DNA of 14,817 bases from the NCBI GenBank assembly GCA_963627215.1, contig CAVGAH010000049.1, positions 1 through 14,817 on the forward strand, given 5' to 3'. This document shows, in pieces, positions 6,600 to 14,000 of the stretch. Position numbers and translations under genes: made by a program. This DNA comes from CAKQOE01 sp963627215. GTDB taxonomy: Bacteria > Bacillota > Clostridia > Peptostreptococcales > Anaerovoracaceae. Numbering within the stretch: the first letter of the stretch is position 1; each line of letters starts with the position of its first letter. Below the pieces are notes generated by a model. That model saw only the letters and a program-made list of their open reading frames with translations. It was not told the DNA's origin and ran no database searches.

Positions 6600-6682
6600 T
6601 TGCGCCGGAGCAGCAGGCACAGCAGGCAGAATAAAAAAGGGACGCGCTTCATATATTTAGATGAAAGAATATTACGAAAAAT

Positions 6683-6695
6683 TTATCTGATATAC
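6683..6695 (+). repeat. 13-nt direct repeat TTATCTGATATAC (copies at 6683 and 7002)
   Basis: TTATCTGATATAC occurs exactly at 6683-6695, just before the bofA ribosome site, and at 7002-7014, 24 nt after its stop. The second copy reads TGATATACT, an extended -10 (TGnTATACT), and might be the promoter of the TSCPD gene. Significance uncertain. Confidence 0.5.
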
Positions 6696-6708
6696 GGAGG
6701 TGATGTCT

Positions 6709-6978
6709 GTGTCTCTCGCAAGCGAGGCGGGCGTGCTGCTTGCATTTGCAGTCGGTATGTTCGGGCTGTTTGTATTCATCTGCATGTTTGCAGTGCCGTT
6801 GAAATACGCTGTGAAATTTGTGCTGAACAGTATGGTCGGCGGCGTGGCGATACTGCTGATAAACGCCATCGGAGCGGCTTTTGGTATACATATAAGCCTG
6901 AATATCGTTACGGCGGCTGCCGTGGGGCTGCTCGGTCTGCCGGGTGCTCTTATGATAATATTCCTGCATGCTTTGTGA
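6709..6978 (+). CDS. bofA: BofA-family small membrane protein (pro-sigma-K processing inhibitor family)
   Basis: This 89-residue, very hydrophobic protein has about three membrane segments. The C-terminal half carries the BofA pattern: 'KFVLNSMVGGVAILLINAIG', then 'GIHISLNIVTAAAVGLLGLPGALMII', with the family's G-(I/L)-x-(I/L)-x-x-N-x-x-T-A-x-x-VGLLG(L/V)PG. In Bacillus BofA sits in the mother-cell-derived membrane of the forespore and holds the sigma-K protease SpoIVFB inactive; many Clostridia carry members without proven roles. I choose GTG 6709 because GGAGG (6696-6700) is 8 nt away; the ATG at 6703 would be only 2 nt from it. The gene stands alone, not beside recR as in Bacillus. Its presence hints at a spore-forming lineage but does not prove sporulation. 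Confidence 0.75.
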   Translation: MSLASEAGVLLAFAVGMFGLFVFICMFAVPLKYAVKFVLNSMVGGVAILLINAIGAAFGIHISLNIVTAAAVGLLGLPGALMIIFLHAL

Positions 6979-7032
6979 AAATCATGTAGCGGTCAGGCGG
7001 CTTATCTGATATACTAATGGGCGTTCACGTGG

Positions 7033-7047
7033 GTCCGCCGGGCGGAC
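7033..7047. other. GC-rich hairpin between bofA and the TSCPD gene
   Basis: GTCCGC (7033-7038) and GCGGAC (7042-7047) form a perfect 6-bp stem with a 3-nt loop. No T-run follows, so it is not a standard terminator. It may be part of the leader of the next gene. Confidence 0.4.
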
Positions 7048-7117
7048 GCAATTGCATGAGTAAATTGAAAGTGAATTAACTAGAGAAAAATATTCAGAAA
7101 TTTGTGAGGCAATTTAT

Positions 7118-7372
7118 ATGGAAAAAAGAACATTCAGAACATCAGGCACATGCGCTGCAGCTATAAACTTCAGCATCGATGACAACGGCAACGTGCATGA
7201 CGTAAACTTCGTAGGCGGCTGCGACGGAAATCTCAAGGCTATCGCTACTCTCGTAGAGGGCAGACCTGCGACAGAGATCGCGGAGCTCCTGAAGGGCAAC
7301 ACATGCGGACGCAAGAGCACATCATGCGCTGACCAGTTCTCAAAGGCGCTGCTTGAGGCTGTCGGACAGTAG
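7118..7372 (+). CDS. TSCPD-domain small protein
   Basis: This is an 84-residue single-domain protein of the TSCPD family, also found fused to the C-terminus of some adenosylcobalamin-dependent ribonucleotide reductases. Four cysteines are spread as in that family: Cys12 ('GTCA'), Cys35 ('VGGCDGNLKAI'), Cys63 ('NTCG') and Cys70 ('STSCADQFSKAL'), the last being the namesake TSCxDQ motif. The cysteines probably bind a metal. The biological role of the stand-alone form is not known. GTGAGG lies upstream of the ATG. No reductase gene is adjacent in this window. Confidence 0.85.
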   Translation: MEKRTFRTSGTCAAAINFSIDDNGNVHDVNFVGGCDGNLKAIATLVEGRPATEIAELLKGNTCGRKSTSCADQFSKALLEAVGQ

Positions 7373-7413
7373 ACGGAATTTATTTAAATTTTTTATCATA
7401 CTTGAGATACCGC

Positions 7414-7443
7414 TTGAATTTATGGCGGGGCGTGTGGTAGAAT
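7414..7443 (+). promoter_or_regulatory. promoter of the short antisense RNA (RNA II-like)
   Basis: TTGAAT (7414-7419), an 18-nt spacer, then TAGAAT (7438-7443). Predicted transcription start is about 7450. It points into the short RNA that ends at the terminator at 7492-7527. Confidence 0.6.
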
Positions 7444-7449
7444 AATTGT

Positions 7450-7527
7450 GTTAAGGAAAAATGATTCGACTATTTCCGAACAAAAAATATGATCCCGAGG
7501 GTGGGTTGGACCCTCGGGATTTTATTT
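7450..7527 (+). ncRNA. putative antisense antitoxin RNA of an Fst/par-like type I module
   Basis: A roughly 78-nt transcript is predicted from the promoter at 7414-7443 to the strong terminator ending near 7527. Near its 5' end, 7460-7477 repeats with one mismatch (17/18) the sequence at 7716-7733, which is the complement of the toxin mRNA from the third base of the start codon through the first six codons. The RNA can therefore pair with the start of the convergently transcribed toxin message. In the pAD1 par system, RNA II acts this way through direct repeats. Size, orientation, shared terminator and repeat position all agree with that model. Transcription itself is inferred. Confidence 0.65.
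7482..7527. terminator. strong bidirectional intrinsic terminator
   Basis: ATCCCGAGGGT (7492-7502) and ACCCTCGGGAT (7510-7520) form a perfect 11-bp stem with a 7-nt loop. On the plus strand TTTATTT follows (7521-7527). On the minus strand six T follow (complement of 7482-7487) after a 4-nt gap. It would end both the short plus-strand RNA and the minus-strand toxin mRNA. Confidence 0.9.
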
Positions 7528-7638
7528 CCCTATTATTAACGGGGGAACGACCGCAGGCTGTTCTGTTACTTATTGCTGTCCAGCCATTCGCATGAAGCCC
7601 TGCCCGTATCTTTGATACGGCGCGCAGGTCTCATACAG

Positions 7639-7669
7639 AAATTGCGCGGCTTTAGCCGCAGTGCAATTT
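7639..7669. other. hairpin enclosing the toxin stop codon
   Basis: AAATTGC and GCGGC (7639-7650) pair with GCCGC and GCAATTT (7655-7659, 7663-7669) with one 3-nt bulge. On the minus-strand mRNA the TAA stop of the small peptide lies across the apical loop. A second perfect hairpin, CCGTATC/GATACGG, lies in the mRNA tail at 7604-7620. Such structure could stabilise or tune the toxin message. Confidence 0.6.
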
Positions 7670-7735
7670 TTCAGTTATTATGTGAGTTATTACTCCTGCT
7701 ATGACAGCAATTATTAATGATTCGACTAATTCCAT
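7652..7735 (-). CDS. Fst/Ldr-like small hydrophobic toxin peptide (type I TA)
   Basis: This 27-residue peptide gene is found by reading the minus strand. It begins MELVESLIIAVIAGVITHII and ends TEKLHCG. It is one hydrophobic helix (about residues 7-20) with a charged N-terminus and a short polar tail, the build of Fst/Ldr membrane toxins, whose core is typically 'IIAPI(F/I)VGxV' followed by a short charged end. The ribosome site GGAGGTGAT ends 5 nt before the ATG and is extremely strong for so small a frame. The gene has its own promoter (7792-7820), a leader able to fold over the ribosome site, and it runs into a terminator shared with an opposing short RNA. Odd points: it lacks the Pro and the Trp common in Fst, and has a Cys near the end. 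An alternative is an unrelated small membrane peptide. Confidence 0.7.
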   Translation of the reverse strand: MELVESLIIAVIAGVITHIITEKLHCG

Positions 7736-7741
7736 GTATTA

Positions 7742-7779
7742 TCACCTCCTTTCCGCACCTGTATAGGAAAATTCGGTGA
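7742..7779 (-). promoter_or_regulatory. leader hairpin masking the toxin ribosome site
   Basis: In the minus-strand mRNA, UCACC (7779-7775) pairs with GGUGA (7746-7742), and UUUCC (7770-7766) pairs with GGAAA (7754-7750). The second strand of this stem contains the GGAGGUGA Shine-Dalgarno. An equivalent leader stem restricts Fst translation in pAD1 par. The fold is inferred by eye. Confidence 0.55.
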
Positions 7780-7791
7780 CTTCCCAATTGT

Positions 7792-7820
7792 ATCATATAA
7801 AGTTAAAAAAATACAGTAAA
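7792..7820 (-). promoter_or_regulatory. promoter of the small toxin gene
   Basis: On the minus strand TTTACT (complement of 7815-7820), exactly 17 nt, then TATGAT (complement of 7792-7797). Predicted start near 7785 gives a leader of about 50 nt and an mRNA of about 300 nt ending at the bidirectional terminator. Confidence 0.6.
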
Positions 7821-7970
7821 TTTATGTAATAAATTTTCGTGAAAGCAGCCCCGGCACGGTCACTTATTTGTCATTTTTATAAATCCGCTGATTATTAAAA
7901 ATAAATCAATTTTATTTCTGCATCTCTGTGGAGTAAAATTTTAATTACGGCATACTGTTGGTTTTTGTGG

Positions 7971-8058
7971 GCGAGGTGACTCGCGGAAGGATCGGCAGGG
8001 CTTATTCGGCGCTTATCGCATTCGTGTTCAGGACGAGCGGAGCGCTTTGTGTTTTTTT
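7971..8058 (+). promoter_or_regulatory. structured leader of fdhA with terminator-like hairpin
   Basis: GCGAG (7971-7975) and CTCGC (7980-7984) form a stem capped by the GNRA tetraloop GTGA. Further down, GCGCT, CGC and CGT (8009-8025) pair with ACG, GCG and AGCGC (8033-8045), giving an interrupted stem followed by TTTGTG and seven T (8052-8058). This terminator-like structure sits just before the fdhA ribosome site (GGAGG 8074-8078), a position suited to attenuation. A molybdenum/tungsten-cofactor riboswitch would make sense for this gene, but I could not match a known consensus. No clear promoter was found upstream. Confidence 0.4.
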
Positions 8059-8083
8059 ATTTAATCGAATTCTGGAGGAAAAA

Positions 8084-10807
8084 ATGTCAGAAAAGAAAAT
8101 GATAAACCTCACTATTGACGGTATTCATGTTACTGTCGAGGAAGGTACTACTATTCTTAAAGCGGCAGCATCTGTAGGTATAGAGATCCCTACACTGTGC
8201 TACCTCAAGGATCTCGCACCGGACGGAGCGTGTCGTGTGTGCGTTGTAGAAGTTGTCGGCGCAAGAAAGCCGCTGGTGACTGCCTGCAGCGAGCCATGCA
8301 TGGAAGGTATGGAGGTACTTACTGATTCAGACGCTGCAAGAGATTCAAGAAAGTTCGTTTTAGATCTCCTCGTAAGCACACATAACAAGGACTGCTTCAG
8401 CTGCGCTGCAAACGGCGCCTGCAAGCTTCAGGAATACGCTTTCGCTTACGGCGTTTCTGATCCTGATTTTGACGGAAACAAGCCTGAATGGGCTCCGATA
8501 GATTCATCAAATCCATTCTTTGAATACGACCCTTCAAAGTGCATACTTTGCAGAAGATGTGTAAGAACATGTTCAAAGATCTCAGGAAACGGAACTATCA
8601 GCATTACAAACAGAGGCTTCGGCGCAAGCGTGGGAACAGCCTTCGCTCTTCCATGGAACGAGACTATCTGCGAATCATGCGGTAACTGCGTTTCAAACTG
8701 CCCTACAGGCGCTCTTTCTTCTAAGGACAACAAGAACGATTACAGAGCATGGACTGTTGACCGTGTAAGAACTACATGTCCACACTGCGGTACAGGCTGC
8801 CAGTACGATCTCCTCGTTGACAGAAAGAAGAACAAGGTAGTAGGCGTTGAGCCTGCTGACGGTGCTTCAAACCACGGCCGCCTCTGCGTAAAGGGTAAGT
8901 TCGGCTCATACAAGTTCGTAAATTCAGGCGAAAGACTTACAAAGCCTCTTATCAAGGAAAACGGTAAGTTCAGAGAAGCTGAATGGGACGAAGCTCTCGA
9001 TCTCGTTGCTTCAAAGTTCACTGAGCTCAAGAATAAATACGGCGGAAAGTCGCTCGCCGGCTTCGCATGTTCGAGAAGTGCGAACGAAGATATCTACATG
9101 CTCCAGAAGATGGTCCGTACAGCATTCGATTCAAATAATGTAGATAACTGCGCAAGAGTATGTCACGGTCCTACAGTTGCAGGTCTCGCTATCAGCTTCG
9201 GTTCAGGCGCTATGACTAACACGATCGCTGATATCACAAATCACCCTGAAGTTATCATGCTCGTAGGTTCAAACATCGAAGAAGCTCACCCTGTTATCGG
9301 TATGCAGCTCCGCAAGGCTGTAGACGAAGGTTCAAAGCTCATCGTTGTTGACCCGCGTGACATCAATATCGCAAAGAAGGCAGATATCCATCTGAAGCTC
9401 AAGCCTGGTACTAACGTTGCATTTGCTAACGGCATCATGAACGTTATCCTTTCTGAAGGCCTCGCTGACATGGATTTCGTAAACTCACGCACTGAGGGCT
9501 TCGAAGAGCTCGAAAAGGTAGTTAAGGAATACACTCCTGAAAGAGTTGCTGAGATCTGCCACATAAATAAGGAAGACCTCATCAGAGCTGCTGAGATGTA
9601 CGCTAAGGCAAAGACTGCTCCTATCATCTACTGCCTCGGCGTTACTGAACATACAACAGGTACTGAGGGCGTAATGTCAATGGCTAACATGGCTATGCTC
9701 GTAGGCAAGCTCGGTAAGCCTGGCTGCGGCGTAAACCCACTCAGAGGACAGAACAACGTACAGGGCGCATGCGACATGGGCGCTACACCTGGAGACTTCC
9801 CTGGTTATCAGAAGCTAAATAACCCTGAGGTTTTCGAAAAGTTCGAAAAGGCATGGGGCTGCAAGCTTCCTACAACACCTGGTATCAGAGCTACAGAGTG
9901 CTTCCCTGAAATGATAAAGGGCAACATCAAGGGTCTCTTTATCTTCGGTGAAGACCCTGTAAGAACAGACGCAGATACTCACCACGTTATCAAGGCTCTC
10001 GAATCACTCGACTTCCTCGTAGTTGACGATCTGTTCCTTACAGAATCTGCTAAGTATGCTGACGTAGTTCTCCCTGGTACTGCATACGCTGAAAAGGAAG
10101 GTACTTTCTCAAACACTGAACGTCGTGTTCAGAGAATAAGAAAGGCTGTAAACGCTCCGGGTGAAGCTCGTCTCGATACTGATATCTTCACTGATATCAT
10201 GAACAGAATGGGCTATGCTCAGCCGCACCTGACAAGCGCTCAGATCATGGATGAAATCGCTTCATTAACACCAAGCTTCGCAGGCATCAGCCACGCTCGT
10301 CTCGATTCAGAAGAGCTTTATAATGATGGTCTTCAGTGGCCTTGCACATCACCTGACCACCCGGGAACTCCTATCATGCACACTGAAAAGTTTACTCGCG
10401 GTCTCGGTAAGCTCCAGGGCATCGAATACAAGCCGTCTGCAGAGCTCACTGACGAAGAATATCCGCTTATCCTCATGACAGGCCGTGTTCTTTACCAGTA
10501 CAACGCTTGCGCTATGACAGACAAGACTCCTGGACTCAACGAAAAGAGCGGTCACTCATTCATCGAGATCAACAGCGAAGATGCTGCAAAGCTCGGCATC
10601 AAGGACGGCGACAGAGTTAAGGTTTCTTCACGCCGCGGCGAGATCGAGTCTGAAGCTCACGTTTCAGGTAAGACTGGTCCTGGAGAAACATGGATGCCGT
10701 TCCACTTCCAGGACGGTAACGCTAACTGGCTGACGAATGCTGCTCTCGATACTATCGCTGCTGCCCCTGAATACAAGGTTTGCGCTATCAAGGTAGAGAA
10801 GGCTTAG
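8084..10807 (+). CDS. fdhA: formate dehydrogenase alpha subunit, Cys-type, with HydA/NuoG-like Fe-S arm
   Basis: This is a 907-residue molybdenum/tungsten bis-MGD enzyme that interconverts formate and CO2. In order: [2Fe-2S] domain (Cys39, 50, 53, 68); His-Cys3 [4Fe-4S] site (His100, Cys104, 107, 113); two ferredoxin clusters (Cys153/156/159/163 and Cys196/199/202/206); [4Fe-4S] site of the catalytic domain (Cys232, 235, 239, 268); molybdopterin domains, with the active-site motif 'RVCHGPTVAGL'; and a C-terminal dinucleotide-binding domain ('LMTGRVLYQYN'). The catalytic residue is Cys360, codon TGT at 9161, where many relatives have selenocysteine (TGA), so no Sec machinery is needed. The start at 8084 follows GGAGG; the frame is open to 7958 but that part overlaps the structured leader. 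No partner NADH/ferredoxin subunit, fdhD or cofactor gene is adjacent. Strongly biased codon use suggests high expression. Confidence 0.93.
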   Translation: MSEKKMINLTIDGIHVTVEEGTTILKAAASVGIEIPTLCYLKDLAPDGACRVCVVEVVGARKPLVTACSEPCMEGMEVLTDSDAARDSRKFVLDLLVSTHNKDCFSCAANGACKLQEYAFAYGVSDPDFDGNKPEWAPIDSSNPFFEYDPSKCILCRRCVRTCSKISGNGTISITNRGFGASVGTAFALPWNETICESCGNCVSNCPTGALSSKDNKNDYRAWTVDRVRTTCPHCGTGCQYDLLVDRKKNKVVGVEPADGASNHGRLCVKGKFGSYKFVNSGERLTKPLIKENGKFREAEWDEALDLVASKFTELKNKYGGKSLAGFACSRSANEDIYMLQKMVRTAFDSNNVDNCARVCHGPTVAGLAISFGSGAMTNTIADITNHPEVIMLVGSNIEEAHPVIGMQLRKAVDEGSKLIVVDPRDINIAKKADIHLKLKPGTNVAFANGIMNVILSEGLADMDFVNSRTEGFEELEKVVKEYTPERVAEICHINKEDLIRAAEMYAKAKTAPIIYCLGVTEHTTGTEGVMSMANMAMLVGKLGKPGCGVNPLRGQNNVQGACDMGATPGDFPGYQKLNNPEVFEKFEKAWGCKLPTTPGIRATECFPEMIKGNIKGLFIFGEDPVRTDADTHHVIKALESLDFLVVDDLFLTESAKYADVVLPGTAYAEKEGTFSNTERRVQRIRKAVNAPGEARLDTDIFTDIMNRMGYAQPHLTSAQIMDEIASLTPSFAGISHARLDSEELYNDGLQWPCTSPDHPGTPIMHTEKFTRGLGKLQGIEYKPSAELTDEEYPLILMTGRVLYQYNACAMTDKTPGLNEKSGHSFIEINSEDAAKLGIKDGDRVKVSSRRGEIESEAHVSGKTGPGETWMPFHFQDGNANWLTNAALDTIAAAPEYKVCAIKVEKA

Positions 10808-10838
10808 TCGTTTAAGGCGGTTCGTTTTGTTGTACGGT

Positions 10839-10854
10839 CTGCGGGGAGCCGCAG
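10839..10854 (+). other. short hairpin after fdhA
   Basis: CTGCGG (10839-10844) and CCGCAG (10849-10854) form a perfect 6-bp stem with a GGAG loop 32 nt after the fdhA stop. No T-run follows, so it may stabilise the mRNA end rather than terminate. Confidence 0.4.
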
Positions 10855-10904
10855 GACGATACGTAGATGATACCTATGGTAAAAAATTAAGAAATTAAAC
10901 ATAT

Positions 10905-10986
10905 GGCAGCTCGGAATTTATAGATTCAGATATTTTGATTCGATATTTTGATTCGATATTTTCCGGGCTGCCCTTTTGTGTTTTTT
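10905..10986 (+). terminator. intrinsic terminator with long repeat-filled loop
   Basis: GGCAGCTCGGAA (10905-10916) pairs with TTCCGGGCTGCC (10961-10972), twelve pairs with one G-T wobble, followed by CTTTTGTG and six T (10981-10986). It would end the fdhA transcript. The loop is 44 nt, far longer than usual, because of three copies of a 13-nt repeat. Confidence 0.8.
10923..10962. repeat. three tandem 13-nt repeats in the terminator loop
   Basis: GATTCGATATTTT is present at 10937-10949 and 10950-10962, and with one inserted A at 10923-10936. The array lies almost wholly inside the loop of the terminator hairpin, consistent with slippage expansion that the terminator tolerates. Confidence 0.85.
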
Positions 10987-11014
10987 GGCGCTTTGGCGCT
11001 GTTTATGATAAAAT
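10985..11014 (+). promoter_or_regulatory. possible addB promoter
   Basis: TTGGCG (10985-10990), an 18-nt spacer, then TAAAAT (11009-11014). It directly follows the T-run of the fdhA terminator and lies 46 nt before the addB start. Confidence 0.45.
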
Positions 11015-11059
11015 AACTTAGTTACGGATAACGGGAAAGGATGAAACGGGTGGATAATT

Positions 11060-14000
11060 ATGATAAATGTTTATTACGGCGGAGCTGACAGGAATAAGGA
11101 CAGATTTATGTTCGACATGATAATGAAGCAGCTCCCCACAGATACGATACTGCTCGTTCCCGACCAGTTTACGCTTCAGGCGGAGAGGAATGCGTTCGAA
11201 TACATGAAAAGTGATACGCTGCTAGAGCTTGAGATAATGAGCCGTTCGGGGTTCGCGCGCCGCGTTATAGCGCAGACAGGAGAGCCGGGCGGCGTCGCTG
11301 TCAATAAATACGGGCGTTACATGCTTCTGGCAGGTCTGATGCTTAAAATGAAAAAAGAAAATGAAAGTATTTTTGCCGGTGTCAGGAATAAGCGGTCATT
11401 CATTACTATGCTCAACGACCAGATCTCTGAGCTGAAGCAGTATGATATAACGCCGCGCGAGCTGCACGAGATGGCGGGTGAGCTTTCAGATGATGAGATA
11501 CTTAAGTCGAAGCTTGAGGAAATATATGACATTTATGAGCGCTATGAAGCTGCGGTAGCGGGGCGTTTTACGGATACAGAGGATCACCAGCAGGCTGTGA
11601 ATGAAAAGGCCGGCAGCGCGCCGTTCGTTAAGCGGAGCATATTCTGGATAGACGGCTTCGACCTGCTTACTCCTAAGCTTATATCCATGGTGGAAGCGAT
11701 AGCTGCTGCGGCTGTCGATGTAAATGTAGTGCTGACGGGCGAGCCTGATGCAGGCAGATCCGGAATGGGAGCACGGAGCACAGACGGCGTGAAAAATGCG
11801 GAGCATGTTGATATGGCCGATATCATATCGGGCGGCGACCGTGAGTTTTTCGGTATATCCCGGAGCATGCGCGAACAGCTGCGCAAGGCTGGCGAGCGCA
11901 GTGGAGCGGGGTATCATGAGTATGAGATACCGGTTGAGTATGCGGTCGAGCTCAGACCTGAGATAAGCGTGATGGGCGCGTCTGATTTTTACGCTGAGGC
12001 TGAAAGCATCGCTATAGATATAACTAAGCTTGTGCGTGAGCGCGGATACCGTTACAGCGATATCGTAATAATATGTAACGACGCTGACAAGCGCGGGTCT
12101 GTGTTCAGGCGTGTCTTCGACCAGTACGGTATACCGCTGTTTATAGACAGGAAGCGCAGCATTACGCAGGAGCCTGGTATCGCATTCATAATGGCGATGC
12201 TCGATATCATAAAGAAAAAGCGCCGCTTTGACGATGTGTTCAGGATGCTTAAGACCGGGTTCGGTCCTTTGATTGACGATGAATGCGAGGCGATGGAAAA
12301 ATATTGCAGAAAATATAATATACGCAGCGGCAGGTGGAAGAAGGAATTCGTTTACGGTTTAAAAGATGTGGGCGAGGAGCGTCTGGCAGAGATAAATGAC
12401 ATGCGCAGACGTGTAGATAATTTCCTGACTGCTGCTGAAGAGCTTTTTTACGGCATGACTACAGTAAGGCAGCGCTGCGAGGCGCTTTATATGTTTCTCG
12501 CGCAGACTGCTGATATGCCGGTGAGATGCGAGGCAGCGAGGATGAGGCTTGAAGAAGACGAGCTTTATGAGGCTGCTCAGAGCACGGCGCAGGTATGGGA
12601 TACTGTTGTAGGCATACTCGATCAGCTCGTAGAGGTCATAGGCGATGAAGAGATAAGCGACGATGATTTTAACGAGATACTTGCAGAGGGCTTTGAAGAG
12701 GTAGAAATAGGACTGATACCGCCTAATAACGATCAGGTAATATTCGGAACTATGCAGAGGACTCGTACAGGCGGAGTTCGCGCCATGTTTGTCGCAGGCG
12801 CGAACGACGGCGTGCTCCCGGAGGCGGGGCGCACGGAGAGCCTGCTTTCAGACGAAGAAAAGCAGCTCATAACTGACAAGCTTAAACGCATAAGCAAGAC
12901 GGATGAGCTGCGCGTCATGGAGCAGAACCTTGCTATATACAAGAATCTTACAAAGGCGGGAAAGATACTAAGCATTTCATACGCTGAGATGGACGTTGAC
13001 GGATCGGAGATAAGGCCGTCAGAGCTTGTTGAAGAGCTGCTTCGATCTGCAAAGAATGGGAGCACGGTTGATGCTGATGCTGACGATAAGCTCGCTGTGG
13101 ATGATACAGAGGCAGGAAGGATAGCTGTAAGGCGTGATTATATATCTATACGTGACACGGACGCTATGCTTCAGACAGCGGGTGCGGCTTCAGGTCATGT
13201 GACATCGGCTCTCAGAAAGTACCTTAACGGAGAGCCGCTGGAAGACGAATGGAAAGCCGCAGCGCTTGCGCTCGATGAAGAAATATCGTTTAAGACCGCC
13301 CAAAAAGCTCTGTTTTACAACAGTGAGAGCGAGCGCATAAAAAGAGAACAGGTAAAACAGCTTTTCGGGCGCGGCAGCTCGGAAGAGCTGATAGTCAGCA
13401 CGTCAGGACTGGAAAGGTATTCAAGATGCCCGTTTTCATTCTTCGTGACTTACGGGCTGAAGCCGGAGGAAGAGCGGCGCTTCGAGGCAGATATGAGATC
13501 TATAGGCGACATATACCACGAATGCATGAGGCGCGTAGCAGACGCGCTTACGCAGGAGGGCGTTCAGATAAGCGCGCCTGAGTCACGCTGGATGAGCGTT
13601 ACAAAGGAGCAGTGCAGGAGCATGACGGCGCGTTACGTAGAAGAATTTTCGGAGCGCTACAGAGAAGGACTTTTTCAGCTTACAGGTCGAGAGGCGTATA
13701 TCCGCGAGCGCATAAAAGAGATATGCTTTGAAACGGCGTGGCTCATGATAGAGCAGGTAAAGCGCGGAAAAGTTAAAGCGATATATTTCGAGCAGCGCTT
13801 CGCGCGCCGGGCAGACGCGCTGTTCCCGCCGATAGAGATCAATTTGGGAGACGAAGGCTCTGTATTCATCGAGGGCGTTATAGACAGGATAGACATAATA
13901 AACGGCAACGAAGAATTTAGAAATGAAGATGATAAAAATGAAGAAAGCCGAAATAATGAAGCAAATGCTCAAAACACTGCCGCCGTCACCGGCGAAACAG

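Noticed and set aside
6600..6989. 129-codon frame overlapping bofA
   Set aside because: It is a shifted reading of the BofA-coding region with an Arg/Cys-rich composition and no family resemblance.
7461..7595. 44-codon plus-strand frame starting at ATG 7461 inside the short RNA
   Set aside because: It runs straight through the 11-bp terminator stem, has only AAGG 3 nt from the ATG, and the sequence has no recognisable protein character.
7958..8083. 42-codon N-terminal extension of fdhA
   Set aside because: It overlaps the structured leader and T-run, starts at a TTG without a ribosome site, and the [2Fe-2S] domain begins properly after ATG 8084.
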